A DNA stretch of 64,000 nt from Gp13-AA77 sp035946735 (GCA_035946735.1 DASYYZ010000129.1:62001-126000); one strand, 5' to 3'. Shown: positions 1 to 8,856, counted from the stretch's first letter. Made by a program: numbers and translations. Notes: generated by a model from the sequence alone, not told the origin.

Positions 1-321
1 CCGGGTGACCTCGCGCTTGACGATGGATTTTGCCTGCCGCGCGTCTTCCATCTGGTCGCAGATCGCCACCCGAAAGCCTTTGCGGATGAGCTTGGCGATG
101 TAGCCCTCCGCGGCGTGATAAGGCACTCCGCACATGGGAATTGCCTCGCCCTTTTCCTTGTTGCGGGAGGTCAGCGTGATCTGGAGCTCGCGCGAGGCCA
201 CCACCGCGTCCTCAAAAAAAAGCTCGTAGAAATCGCCCAGGCGAAAAAGCAGGAGCGCGTTCGGGTGGCGGGTTTTGATGGCGCTGTACTGCCGCATCAG
301 CGGGGTGGAGAATTCAGTCAT
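1..321 (-). CDS. mutS: DNA mismatch repair protein MutS, N-terminal part (cut by window edge)
   Basis: The complement strand reads from an ATG at 321 to the window edge and gives about 107 residues of the MutS mismatch-binding domain I. Visible are the start MTEFSTPLMRQYSAIK, the mismatch-recognition segment LGDFYELFFEDA with the conserved Phe-x-Glu (DFYE), and ITLTSRN...MCGVPYHAAEGYIAKLI followed by VAICDQMED, all standard MutS. MutS binds base mismatches and small loops and starts methyl-independent or MutL-dependent repair. The ATPase half lies outside the window. It is divergent from argS. The Shine-Dalgarno is weak (GGGGGC about 12 bases upstream). The identity is firm; only the 3' part is missing. 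Confidence 0.95.
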   Translation of the reverse strand, partial: MTEFSTPLMRQYSAIKTRHPNALLLFRLGDFYELFFEDAVVASRELQITLTSRNKEKGEAIPMCGVPYHAAEGYIAKLIRKGFRVAICDQMEDARQAKSIVKREVTR

Positions 322-603
322 GCGTGCGAGGAGCCCCCAAACATGCTGGAAAGATTATGCGAGACGAGCCGCAGACTTGCAAACTACTGCTTAAAGGCAG
401 GAACGCTTGGCATCGAGGCTTGCAACGGGTGACTCGACGCCGGCTGGGGCCCTTGTGGGTTGGATCGGGCGCGCGCCTCTGCAGCTTCCATTGATATAAT
501 CACGCTTGCGTCCCGCCATGGCCGCGGCTTCAGACTGGAACCAAGCGAAGAATCTGGTTTTCTTGTCACGAAGAAGTTCTGGCTTAGCAACAGAGGAGGA
601 GTT
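322..603. other. Divergent intergenic region between mutS and argS
   Basis: These 282 bases separate the two divergent starts. A reading frame is open from a TTG at 460 into argS but the encoded 48 residues have no resemblance to ArgS N-termini, so they are treated as non-coding. A strong Shine-Dalgarno (AGGAGGA, 594-600) sits directly before the argS homology. No convincing sigma-70 promoter or RNA was seen. Confidence 0.5.
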
Positions 604-2739
604 CTGTATCTCGACATTCTCGAGCGAGTGCGCCGGCGTTTTTCGGAAGTTGTGGAGGCGCAGTTCGGCGTCCGGACCGATCAACCTGCCATCGGCTTTC
701 CACCTGATGTGGAGCTCGGGGAGCTTTCGATCACCGCCTGCTTCGAGCTTGCCAAGCAACTGCGCCAGCCGCCGCGCCGGATAGCCGACACTCTGGCGGC
801 TCACATCCTGCCTATCGAGGGCGTGGAGCGCGTAAGCGTTGCCGGACCTGGCTACCTGAACTTTCACCTGGACCGTGCCCGCCTGGCTGCGGCCGTCTTT
901 GAAGCGCGGACCTCGGAGCCGCCGCCTACGCCCGCGATGCAGGGGATTGCGGCCGAGGGCAAAGTCCTGGTGGAGCACACCAGCATCAATCCCAACAAGG
1001 CCGCGCACGTAGGTCACCTGCGCAACTCCGTTCTCGGTGACACCTTTGCGCGGCTGCTGCGATTCACCGGCCGCCAGGTGGAAGTGCAAAACTACATCGA
1101 CAATACGGGAGTTCAAGTGGCCGACGTGGTGGTCGGGTTTGTCGATCTGGAGAAGAAGGGCATGGCCGATGTGGAGGCGCTCGTCGCCGATCCGGCCGTG
1201 CGCTTCGATTACTACTGCTGGAACCTTTACGCCCGCGTCACGCAGGCGTACGAGCAGAATCCTGCTCTTGCTGCGCGCCGTGCGGAGACGCTCAAGGCGA
1301 TCGAAGACGGTCATGGAGAGACAGCCCGGATTGCGGAGCTGATCTCCACCGTCATCGTGCGCGCTCACCTGGAAACCACGCGTCGATTGGGTGTTCGCTA
1401 CGACCTTCTGGTGCAGGAAAGCGAAATTCTGAGCCTGAACTTCTGGAAGTATGCTTTCGAGTTGCTCAGGGAACGCGGCGCCTTGAGGTTTGAGGACTCG
1501 GGCAAGAACAAGGGGTGCTGGGTGATGTCCCTGGCGACCGGGGAAGAGGGCAAATCTGCGAAGGGCGTTGATGCCGCCGGCGAGGCGGTCGAAGAAGAGA
1601 CCAAGATTATCGTGCGGTCGAATGGGACCGTGACGTACGTCGGCAAGGACATCGCCTACCACCTATGGAAGTTCGGCTTGCTGGGCCGCGACTTCGGCTA
1701 TGAGCCTTTTTACGGCTACCCGGATGGCCATCGGCTCTGGCGAACCACGGTTCAACCGAGTCCCCCGGACGCACCGTCCTTCGGGCGCGCATCCGCAGCT
1801 TATGCCGTGATCGACAGCCGCCAATCCTACCTCCAGCAAGTGGTGGCGGCAGCTTTCCGCGAGCTCGGCTACCAGGACGAAGCTGCTCACCTACACCATT
1901 TCGCCTACGAAGTTGTGAACCTCTCTCTTGCCGCCGCGGAGTCGCTGGGAATCGAGCCCACGGCCGAAGATCGCGAGCGAGGTTACGTTGAGGTGTCCGG
2001 ACGCCGCGGCCTCGGCGTGAAGGCTGACGACCTGATCGACATCGTGATCGAGAGGGCGCTGGCCGAGGTTCGTGAGCGGCAGATGACGAGCGACCCCGAG
2101 GAGCAAGCCGACTACGCTCGCATGATCGGCGTGGCCGCTCTGCGTTATTTCCTGCTGAAGTTCACCCGCCGTTCCGCGATCGCTTTTGACTTCAAAGACG
2201 CGCTGGCTTTCGAGGGCGAGACGGGGCCTTATCTTCAGTACAGCGTCGTGCGAGCGCAGAACATCTTCCGCAGGGTCAGAGATCAGGAGTCAGGGGCCGG
2301 GGATCAGGGAAGGGAACAGGTTAAGGATGACAGGGGCCTTCCAGACCGCGAACTGCCATCTATGAAAGACGAACCGGATCTGATTGACCATCGAGCATCG
2401 ACTATTGTCAATCGTCAAAGTTGGCCTCCGGCCCCGGATTCCCGGTCCCTCGCCTGGTTGCAAGGCGCCGACGGCCGGGACTTCTGGGAATTGGTGTTGC
2501 TTTCCGCTCAGCTTGAGATGACGGTCCGCCAGGCCGTGTCCTCAGAAGAACCCGCGGTGCTTGCCAAATACGCCTTCCGCCTGGCTCAAGCTTTCAATAA
2601 CTTCTATCATCGCCACCGAGTCCTCTCGGAACCGGATCCCGAGCGCGGGAGCTTCTTGTTGTTTCTCGTCTTGCTGTCAAGCCAGACCCTGGCGCTCGCT
2701 CTGGATCTGCTTGGTATTGAGGTGCCCGAACGTATGTGA
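604..2739 (+). CDS. argS: Arginyl-tRNA synthetase with an in-frame repeat insert
   Basis: Class I aminoacyl-tRNA synthetase charging tRNA-Arg in the cytoplasm. The N-terminal additional domain (DVELGELSITACFELAK), the HIGH-type motif (AAHVGHLRNS), the catalytic core (GRRGLGVKADDLID, GETGPYLQYSVVRAQNI) and the C-terminal anticodon-binding domain (AQAFNNFYHRHRVL) are all visible. Homology starts at LYLDILERV, right after AGGAGGA at 594-600; the best-placed start is a CTG at 604, while an ATG/GTG/TTG-only reading would start at TTG 460 and add 48 unrelated residues. Between the catalytic and anticodon domains, about 60 residues (encoded by roughly 2277-2455) are not ArgS: the DNA looks like the intergenic repeats seen elsewhere in the window. 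The frame is kept, so the enzyme may remain functional. Confidence 0.93.
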   Translation: MYLDILERVRRRFSEVVEAQFGVRTDQPAIGFPPDVELGELSITACFELAKQLRQPPRRIADTLAAHILPIEGVERVSVAGPGYLNFHLDRARLAAAVFEARTSEPPPTPAMQGIAAEGKVLVEHTSINPNKAAHVGHLRNSVLGDTFARLLRFTGRQVEVQNYIDNTGVQVADVVVGFVDLEKKGMADVEALVADPAVRFDYYCWNLYARVTQAYEQNPALAARRAETLKAIEDGHGETARIAELISTVIVRAHLETTRRLGVRYDLLVQESEILSLNFWKYAFELLRERGALRFEDSGKNKGCWVMSLATGEEGKSAKGVDAAGEAVEEETKIIVRSNGTVTYVGKDIAYHLWKFGLLGRDFGYEPFYGYPDGHRLWRTTVQPSPPDAPSFGRASAAYAVIDSRQSYLQQVVAAAFRELGYQDEAAHLHHFAYEVVNLSLAAAESLGIEPTAEDRERGYVEVSGRRGLGVKADDLIDIVIERALAEVRERQMTSDPEEQADYARMIGVAALRYFLLKFTRRSAIAFDFKDALAFEGETGPYLQYSVVRAQNIFRRVRDQESGAGDQGREQVKDDRGLPDRELPSMKDEPDLIDHRASTIVNRQSWPPAPDSRSLAWLQGADGRDFWELVLLSAQLEMTVRQAVSSEEPAVLAKYAFRLAQAFNNFYHRHRVLSEPDPERGSFLLFLVLLSSQTLALALDLLGIEVPERM
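2277..2455. repeat. Intergenic-type repeat inserted in frame in argS
   Basis: The segment starts with GATCAGGAGTCAGGGGCCGG, continues with a TGACCATCGAGCATCGACTA-type stretch, and ends with GGCCCCGGATTCCCGGTCCC, roughly the reverse of the start. Related wording occurs outside genes at 14919-14945, 26186-26212, 29247-29272 and 60790-60835. It adds a low-complexity, charged loop to ArgS where family members have a few residues. Confidence 0.6.
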
Positions 2740-2751
2740 ACCTATATCAGA

Positions 2752-2778
2752 TTGACAAGTACTATGATTTTATATAAA
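2752..2778 (+). promoter_or_regulatory. Candidate sigma-70 promoter for the c-di-GMP gene pair
   Basis: TTGACA at 2752-2757 is followed by an AT-rich stretch with TATAAA at 2773-2778 (15-base spacing) or TAAAAC at 17-base spacing. It lies 35-60 bases upstream of the HD-GYP gene start at 2813 in an otherwise GC-rich region. Confidence 0.5.
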
Positions 2779-2812
2779 ACTTGATTACGTAACGAATGGA
2801 GTAAAAGTACTC

Positions 2813-3964
2813 ATGGGCGGCGAATCCCGGAAGGCTCACATCCTGGTGGTCGACGATGAAGAGGCGGTTCGCACCCTGCTCTCCGCCCGGCTGGTTCTCG
2901 AAGGACACCAATGCTTCACCGCCGAAAACGCCGAGGAGGCTCTGGAGAAGATCGGGGCAGGGGACCTAGATCTGGTTCTCTGTGATCTCTGGATGCCCGG
3001 CATGTCCGGCCTCGAGCTCTTGAAGAAAGCTCACTCCAAAATTCCGCAGTTGGCTTTCGTGATCTGCACTGGCGAAGATGACGTGCGCACGGGCATCGAG
3101 GCCATGAAGCTGGGCGCATCCGACTACCTGGTGAAGCCCTTGCAACTCGACGGCATGGTGGCCAGCCTTGCCAAGGCGCTTGAGAAGCGGGGCCTGGAAT
3201 TGGAGGTGGCGCAATACCGCACTCGCCTGCAGGAAGTGGTTCAGGAGCGCACCCGCCAGCTTCAGGTCGCGATCCAGCGCATCGAGCACACCTATGATGA
3301 GACGCTGGCGGCATTGGGCGGAGCCCTCGAGCTTCGCGACATTGAGACTCAAGGCCACTCCCGGCGCGTCACGCACTACTGCCTAGAACTGGCGCGCGCC
3401 CTGCACTGGTCGAATGACCAGCTCCGCGTTCTCGCTCGCGGCTCGTTCCTGCACGACATCGGCAAGATCGCGATTCCCGATGCGATTCTTCTGAAGCCCG
3501 ATCGACTCACGGTTGAAGAGACCGCCGTGATGCAGACGCACGCGCGCATCGGATACGATCTGCTGTGCCGGATTGCGTTTCTCACCCCGGCCTCCCAGAT
3601 TGTGCTGACGCACCAGGAGCGGTGGGATGGTACGGGATACCCGCAGGGGCTGCGCGGCGAGGAGATTCCGTTCGGCGCCCGGATATTCTCGGTGGCGGAC
3701 ACTTTGGACGCCATGACGTCAGACCGTCCCTATCGAGCTGGCGCCCCCTTCTCGGCAGCGGTGGCGGAGATCAGCCGCGAGTCAGGGCGCCAGTTCGATC
3801 CCGAGGTGGTCCACGTTTTCCTGGAGATTCCCGAGGTCGTCTGGCGCAAGATCCGGCGCGAAGCCACCGAAAGGCCTCAATTCGGAATCGGCGTCCTGGC
3901 CGGAGATGAGCTGCCGGTCGAAACTCTTCTGGAGATGCCCGTGTCGACCACACGCAAACACTAG
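2813..3964 (+). CDS. Response regulator with HD-GYP domain (c-di-GMP phosphodiesterase)
   Basis: 383 residues. Residues about 9-125 form a receiver domain (VVDDEEAVR, phospho-acceptor in LVLCDLWMPGMSG, switch Lys in YLVKPL). A helical linker (VVQERTRQLQVAIQ) leads to an HD-GYP domain: HD dyad in FLHDIGKIAIPD, the second metal His in QTHARIGYDLL, and HQERWDGTGYP containing the GYP signature, followed by ADTLDAMTSDRPYR. This RpfG-like layout predicts hydrolysis of cyclic di-GMP under control of a sensor kinase not encoded next to it. A diguanylate cyclase follows 49 bases downstream, so the two opposing activities are probably co-transcribed. Confidence 0.92.
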   Translation: MGGESRKAHILVVDDEEAVRTLLSARLVLEGHQCFTAENAEEALEKIGAGDLDLVLCDLWMPGMSGLELLKKAHSKIPQLAFVICTGEDDVRTGIEAMKLGASDYLVKPLQLDGMVASLAKALEKRGLELEVAQYRTRLQEVVQERTRQLQVAIQRIEHTYDETLAALGGALELRDIETQGHSRRVTHYCLELARALHWSNDQLRVLARGSFLHDIGKIAIPDAILLKPDRLTVEETAVMQTHARIGYDLLCRIAFLTPASQIVLTHQERWDGTGYPQGLRGEEIPFGARIFSVADTLDAMTSDRPYRAGAPFSAAVAEISRESGRQFDPEVVHVFLEIPEVVWRKIRREATERPQFGIGVLAGDELPVETLLEMPVSTTRKH

Positions 3965-4013
3965 CCTGCGAATTGGCTCGACCCCGGACGCGAACCCGAC
4001 AGCAGGTTCTTGC

Positions 4014-4988
4014 ATGACGAAAAGGAAGGTACTGATCGCTGAGGACGACCCCGTCTCCCTTCGCCTCGTCGAGACTTTGGTCAGGAAGTGGGGCTTCGAA
4101 ACCGTCATTGCGCGTGACGGGGTAGAGGCTTGGGAAGCTCTGCAAGCTGAGGGCGCACCCCAGCTCGCGATCCTGGATTGGATGATGCCGAGGCGGGATG
4201 GGCCCGAGGTCTGCCGGGCCCTGCGGCAGGACACCGATCGGCCTTATGTTTACGTTCTGCTGCTCACCGCCAAGGTGCAGGAAGAAGACCTCGTGGAGGG
4301 GCTCCAAGCGGGCGCGGATGATTACCTCACGAAACCCTTCGCCGGCGAGGAGCTGCGGGCGCGCCTCTACGCCGGAGAACGCATCCTCGGCATTCAGCAG
4401 CAGCTCGTGAACGCCCGTGAGAATCTGCGGACCCAGGCCATACGGGATCCTCTTACCGGCCTGTTTAATCGGCGTTACATGCAAGAGGCGCTCGAGCGGG
4501 AGTTACACCGGGCTGAATGCGGCGCCGCGCTCCTGACGATTCTCATGCTCGACCTGGACCACTTCAAGAGTTTCAATGATACCTGCGGCCACGAAGCCGG
4601 CGACCTCCTGCTCAAACAGATTGGGACGTTAATGGAAGCCCGGACGCGACGCGAAGATGTCGCGTGCCGCTTCGGCGGAGAGGAGTTTGTCCTCATCCTT
4701 CCTGGCGTAAACGTGAGCGTAGGCAGCAAGCGCGCCGAGGGTTTCAGACAAGCGGTCCGCGAATTGAAAATTGAGCATCGGGGAAGCTTGCTGGCGACGG
4801 CCACGGTATCAATCGGCCTCGCCTGTTTTCCTGAGCATGGCACCGGCAGCGAAGAACTACTGCGCGCTGCGGACACGGCCCTGTACAGCGCCAAAGCGCA
4901 AGGACGCGATTGCGTGGTGATCTATCAGCCTGGCGAGTCCAACTCCGACGGGGCTCATTCCGAGGCCAAGGCGATCATGACTCAATAA
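4014..4988 (+). CDS. Response regulator diguanylate cyclase (REC-GGDEF)
   Basis: 324 residues from ATG 4014, preceded by AGCAGG (4001-4006). An N-terminal receiver domain (AEDDPVSLRL, acceptor Asp in LAILDWMMPRRDG, Lys in DDYLTKPF) is joined to a GGDEF domain with an intact GGEEF active site in CRFGGEEFVLIL. The inhibitory I-site RxxD (RRED) is present five residues before it, so product inhibition is expected. It makes c-di-GMP from two GTP, opposing the HD-GYP protein encoded just upstream. The PleD/WspR-like single-REC layout suggests dimerisation-driven activation by phosphorylation. Confidence 0.93.
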   Translation: MTKRKVLIAEDDPVSLRLVETLVRKWGFETVIARDGVEAWEALQAEGAPQLAILDWMMPRRDGPEVCRALRQDTDRPYVYVLLLTAKVQEEDLVEGLQAGADDYLTKPFAGEELRARLYAGERILGIQQQLVNARENLRTQAIRDPLTGLFNRRYMQEALERELHRAECGAALLTILMLDLDHFKSFNDTCGHEAGDLLLKQIGTLMEARTRREDVACRFGGEEFVLILPGVNVSVGSKRAEGFRQAVRELKIEHRGSLLATATVSIGLACFPEHGTGSEELLRAADTALYSAKAQGRDCVVIYQPGESNSDGAHSEAKAIMTQ

Positions 4989-5053
4989 GCATAGGCGCCA
5001 GTCACGCACCCTAAGCGGCGTCGAAATCGTCACTTGCCACACCACATCAGAGC

Positions 5054-6502
5054 CTATGGGTCGCCGCCCATTCCCTGCGATGGCTGGGCTTTGGGCTGAT
5101 CGACCGGCAGATAGACTTGGAATCGCGTGTCACCCGGCTGCGAAACCACACGGATCTCGCCGTGATGGTTTCTCACAATCCTGCATACCGTGTCTAATCC
5201 GAGACCGGTTCCCTCGCCCACCCCTTTAGTAGTGAAAAAAGGATCGAAGATGTGCGGCTGGACTTCAGGTGGAATTCCGGGCCCGTTGTCTCGAATCTCC
5301 ACCAGAATGCGGTCGAGTTCACGAGCCGTTCTAAGCCGGAGTTCACCCTTGCCTTGCATGGCCTCGATCGCGTTGTCGATGAGGTTCGTCCAGATTTGAT
5401 TGAGCTCGCCGCCGAAGGCGCAGATTCGGGGCAGATCTTTGTCGTATTCGCGCACGACGGTTATTCCGGTCTTGAGCCGGTGGCCGAGAATGGTCAAGGT
5501 GTTCTCGAGCCCCTGATGCAGGTCGATCACCTGCATGGCGGCGCGATCCATGTACGAATATTCCTTCACCGCGCGCACGAGGTCGGATATGCGTTTGCTG
5601 CTGTTCTCGATCTCGCCGATCAATCTCGAAATAGTCAGGATCGAAGCGACGCGGATAAGCGCGTCACTCAACACCGCATCCCCAACTTGCGCGGCGAGGT
5701 CCTGTAGCCTTGGTGTTTCCACGCCCGTGTCAGCGAGCACCGGAGCGATCTTCCACGCGTCCGGCACCTGGTGTGCCTCAAGCCAGCTCATGATCTGCTC
5801 CTCGCGATCACTTTGCGCCAGAGGATCCCTGGCGGGCGCGGGCGCAAATTGGACGGCTTCGCTTTCAAAGCGAAGAATCATTTCGCGTTGGTCCGTGGAA
5901 AGCGCGTGCCGTGCCAGCCGGATGCTGGCGGCGCGCACCGTCTCGAGCGCCTCGCGCAGATTAACCGCGGCGCGCTGGGCCGCCGCAGCGGGATTGTTCA
6001 GCTCGTGCGCCAGGCCTGCTGAGAGCTTGCCGAGCGCCGCCAGCTTGTCCCGCTGTGTTTCCATCCGCGTGGCTTCGCGGATGCGGTCGGCCATAATCGC
6101 GACCAAACGCGGGCCCAGGTCGGGCATGCGCTGAAGCATTTCAGGAAAGTAGCTTTTGTTGAGGCGAGCCAGCCGGGCCGGCACGAGCGCCCGGCCGACG
6201 CCTTTGTACGAGGTCAGCCGGGAGTAAGGCAGCAAACCCGTAACTTGGCCGGCGCCCTGTCTAAAAACCGGTGCGTCAGGAATGTCACTCCGCTGGAATT
6301 GGATTTCCCCTTCCAGAATCACCACCAGGCTGTCGGCCGCGTCACCCGGTCGGGCGAAGACCTCGCCCGGCGCCAGCCGGATCTCTTCGAAGTTCCCAGC
6401 CAGCCAGGCGAGTTGATCCGCCGTGAGGTCTGAAAAGACCACGATCTTGCGCAGATCGGCGATCAGGCTGGTGGTGCCGTCGTTCACTGAAGCTTGTGCC
6501 AT
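5054..6502 (-). CDS. Sensor histidine kinase with cyclic-nucleotide-binding domain
   Basis: 482 residues. Residues about 20-130 match a cNMP-binding/CRP-type beta-roll (FSDLTADQLAWLA, EVFARPGDAADSLVVILEGE). The dimerisation box is AGLAHELNNPAAAAQRA with the phospho-acceptor His at 166, followed by a HATPase domain with N box (NLIDNAIEAM), G1 (DNGPGIP), F box (DPFFTTK) and G2 (GTGLGL). No membrane segments, so it is a soluble kinase. It starts 2 bases after the stop of the upstream regulator/thioredoxin-reductase gene, so the pair is one operon and a kinase-regulator pair. The cNMP domain suggests that a nucleotide or another small ligand sets kinase activity; the ligand is unknown. Confidence 0.9.
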   Translation of the reverse strand: MAQASVNDGTTSLIADLRKIVVFSDLTADQLAWLAGNFEEIRLAPGEVFARPGDAADSLVVILEGEIQFQRSDIPDAPVFRQGAGQVTGLLPYSRLTSYKGVGRALVPARLARLNKSYFPEMLQRMPDLGPRLVAIMADRIREATRMETQRDKLAALGKLSAGLAHELNNPAAAAQRAAVNLREALETVRAASIRLARHALSTDQREMILRFESEAVQFAPAPARDPLAQSDREEQIMSWLEAHQVPDAWKIAPVLADTGVETPRLQDLAAQVGDAVLSDALIRVASILTISRLIGEIENSSKRISDLVRAVKEYSYMDRAAMQVIDLHQGLENTLTILGHRLKTGITVVREYDKDLPRICAFGGELNQIWTNLIDNAIEAMQGKGELRLRTARELDRILVEIRDNGPGIPPEVQPHIFDPFFTTKGVGEGTGLGLDTVCRIVRNHHGEIRVVSQPGDTRFQVYLPVDQPKAQPSQGMGGDP

Positions 6503-6504
6503 GT

Positions 6505-8175
6505 TTACACCGCACCGAGGTATTGATGAATGAACTGCACGGCAATCGAGCCTTCGCCCACGCCCGATGCGACGCGCTTCACCGATCCGTGGCGGATGTC
6601 ACCGGCCGCAAAGATGCCAGGGACGCTCGTTTCGAGCAGGAAAGGGTTGCGCTCCAACGGCCATCCCTTGGGATGCTTTCCCTCGCGCAGCAGATCGCCT
6701 CCGGTAAGGATGAAGCCGCGCTCGTCGCGCTCCAGCACCCCGGACAGCCAATTCGTGTTGGGCTCTGCGCCAATGAAGACGAAGAGAGAGCTGGCCGCGA
6801 CTCGTTCGGTCTGGTTCGTGTCCCCGCAGCGAACGGAGATGGCTTCGAGGCGCTGGTCGCCGTGCACCTCCACCACTCGTGCCCGCGTCTCCACGTGGAT
6901 ATTAAGCGTTTTCTTGATCTGGTCGATCAAGTACTGCGACATGGTGGCAGAAAGCGACTCGCCGCGCACCAGCATCACCACCCGGCGCGCGTACTTGGAG
7001 AAATACATGGCCGCCTGTCCCGCGGAATTGGCGCCGCCGATGATGTAGACGTCTTCATCCTTGCTTGACATTGCCTCGGTCATGGCCGAGCCATAGTAAA
7101 CGCCGGAGCCCTGCAGGCTGTCTGCGCCGGGCACGTCCAGCGTGCGATAAGCAACCCCGGCCGCGATCAACAACGCCTTGCATCCGAGCTCGCTTCCGTC
7201 CGCCAGCCGCACCATCCTTGACGAGCCTTCCGCCCGGACCGCTGTCACCTGCTGCGGCGACAGGATCTCGACGCCGAAGCGTCTCGCCTGGGCTACGGCG
7301 CGGCGCGCCAAATCAGAGCCACTCAATCCCGAGGGAAAGCCAAGATAGTTCTCGATGCGCGAACTCATCCCGGCTTGGCCGCCCGGCGCTTCCATTTCAA
7401 GCATCACCGTGCGAAGGCCCTCGGAAGCGCCATAAACTGCGGCCGCAAGCCCCGCTGGACCGCCGCCGACGATCACGAGATCATAAAACTGCATCTCGGC
7501 GCGCACGCGCAGTCCCAGCTTTTCGGCCAATGCCGCGGTACTCGGATCGGCCAGAGTTGTGCCGTCTTGAAAGAACACCATCGGCAACTGACTCGGATCC
7601 GCTTTGGTGATGTCTGCGAGACGGCGAACCTCGGCGTCCTGCTGCGCAGTCTCAATGTCCAGCCACTGATAAGGCGCCTGGCTGCGCGCCAGAAAATCTC
7701 TGACGGCGTAGGAGTGCGGAGACCATCGGCTGCCCAGAACGCGGACGCCTTCGAAAGGAGGGTGGAAGGACGCAAGCCAATCCTCCAAGAGGTCATCGAT
7801 CACCGGATAGAGATGCTCCTGCGGTGGATCCCAAGGCTTAAGCAGGTAATGGTGGATTTGGGCGTCGTTGATGGCTGCGATGGCGGCCTCGGTGTCGGCG
7901 TAGGCTGTGAGCAGGACGCGCTTTGCGTCAGGGAAAAGATCGATCGCCTGACCGAGAAACTCCACCCCGGTCATCTGCGGCATGCGCTGGTCCACGAGAA
8001 GCAGCGCCACCGGGGCGTTCCTTTTCTTAAGACCCCGCAGCGCCTCCAGCGCGGTCGCGCCCGAGTCGGCGCGCATCACACGATAGCGCTCGGCGTACCG
8101 GCTCCGAAGGTCGCGCACGACGGCGCCCAACACTTCCACATCATCGTCGACGGCAAGAATCGTCGGCTTGATCAT
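6505..8175 (-). CDS. Response regulator fused to a thioredoxin-reductase-like flavoprotein
   Basis: 556 residues in three parts. Residues 1-125 are a receiver domain (AVDDDVEV, acceptor Asp62 in LLLVDQRMPQMTG, Lys in YLLKPWDPP). Residues about 143-225 resemble a glutaredoxin-like thioredoxin fold, but the CxxC position reads WSPHS, without cysteines. Residues 230-556 are a TrxB-type FAD/NADPH module: GGGPAG at 237-242, GGANSAG at 380-386 and the C-terminal FAAGDIRHG. The redox-active CATC of true thioredoxin reductase is replaced by YYGSAMTEA (360-368). It therefore cannot reduce thioredoxin by the usual mechanism; a sensing or NAD(P)H oxidase role controlled by phosphorylation is more plausible. 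Co-operonic with the cNMP-binding kinase downstream. Confidence 0.9.
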   Translation of the reverse strand: MIKPTILAVDDDVEVLGAVVRDLRSRYAERYRVMRADSGATALEALRGLKKRNAPVALLLVDQRMPQMTGVEFLGQAIDLFPDAKRVLLTAYADTEAAIAAINDAQIHHYLLKPWDPPQEHLYPVIDDLLEDWLASFHPPFEGVRVLGSRWSPHSYAVRDFLARSQAPYQWLDIETAQQDAEVRRLADITKADPSQLPMVFFQDGTTLADPSTAALAEKLGLRVRAEMQFYDLVIVGGGPAGLAAAVYGASEGLRTVMLEMEAPGGQAGMSSRIENYLGFPSGLSGSDLARRAVAQARRFGVEILSPQQVTAVRAEGSSRMVRLADGSELGCKALLIAAGVAYRTLDVPGADSLQGSGVYYGSAMTEAMSSKDEDVYIIGGANSAGQAAMYFSKYARRVVMLVRGESLSATMSQYLIDQIKKTLNIHVETRARVVEVHGDQRLEAISVRCGDTNQTERVAASSLFVFIGAEPNTNWLSGVLERDERGFILTGGDLLREGKHPKGWPLERNPFLLETSVPGIFAAGDIRHGSVKRVASGVGEGSIAVQFIHQYLGAV

Positions 8176-8317
8176 ACACCCTCAGAATCTCACAAGATCA
8201 AATTAATTGGATGAGGTTCGAAGGTCTTCGGTTCGCGGGCTTGATGCTTGATGAGGGTTGGGCGGCGGCACCGGACCTCTGAGTCGCGAGGTCGGTGCCG
8301 CACTTCTTGCGACATTG

Positions 8318-8566
8318 CTACTGCGCGTCACGATGCTTATCGCGCCACCGCCAATACTCTCTCTGCTCTCGTTTTGTAGCTTTGGCCCAGTCATGATCCT
8401 TCTTGCGACGCTCCTTCAGGTAATCATGCCAGTGCTTGTCTTCTTGATCGTTCCACTCATGCTTCTGCATGGCGTCCTGCGCCACGTAGCTATCTTGAGC
8501 CTTAACCATTGCCGCCGGAGCCGCCAGACAGACACTCAACGCGGCTGCTGCTAAGAAACGTGACAT
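8318..8566 (-). CDS. Small secreted protein rich in charged and aromatic residues
   Basis: 82 residues from an ATG at 8566 with a good AAGGAGG ribosome site about 6 bases upstream. The first 24 or so residues form a signal peptide (MSRFLAAAALSVCLAAPAA, cleavage after VKAQ). The mature part is short and very hydrophilic: HEWNDQEDKHWHDYLKERRK and WRWRDKHRD, with alternating Trp/Tyr, His, Asp and Lys. Predicted as one or two amphipathic helices in the periplasm or outside. No family recognised; a metal- or nucleic-acid-binding role is possible but not shown. Stands alone between two blocks. Confidence 0.7.
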   Translation of the reverse strand: MSRFLAAAALSVCLAAPAAMVKAQDSYVAQDAMQKHEWNDQEDKHWHDYLKERRKKDHDWAKATKREQREYWRWRDKHRDAQ

Positions 8567-8856
8567 TCTGCCTCCTTGATCTGGAGTGCTGACATAACCT
8601 CGGCACCCACTAGATAGGCTAGGCCGATGCCGCGTTCCGCTCAATCCAGTGAGATATTGAGGTTTGCCAGGTATTCACGGTAGCCGGCTTCTCTCTAGGC
8701 GGGCGACGGCCGTGAGTGCTTATTGCAATACAGTGACGACCGCTGCTGTAGCGCCGCGCGGGAGATACGGCGCGCGGAGATACGGATAGTCGCGGGACTG
8801 AGCGAGGGCTGTCTTACCTGTTTAATCCTTGACGGTGGAGTCGGCGCCGGCGGGCT

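Noticed and set aside
391..1662. 423-codon open frame on the minus strand inside argS
   Set aside because: Fully antisense to argS, whose family motifs are clear; GC-rich codon bias opens antisense frames.
6505..8175. Genuine thioredoxin reductase trxB
   Set aside because: The redox CxxC is absent and a receiver domain is fused at the N-terminus.
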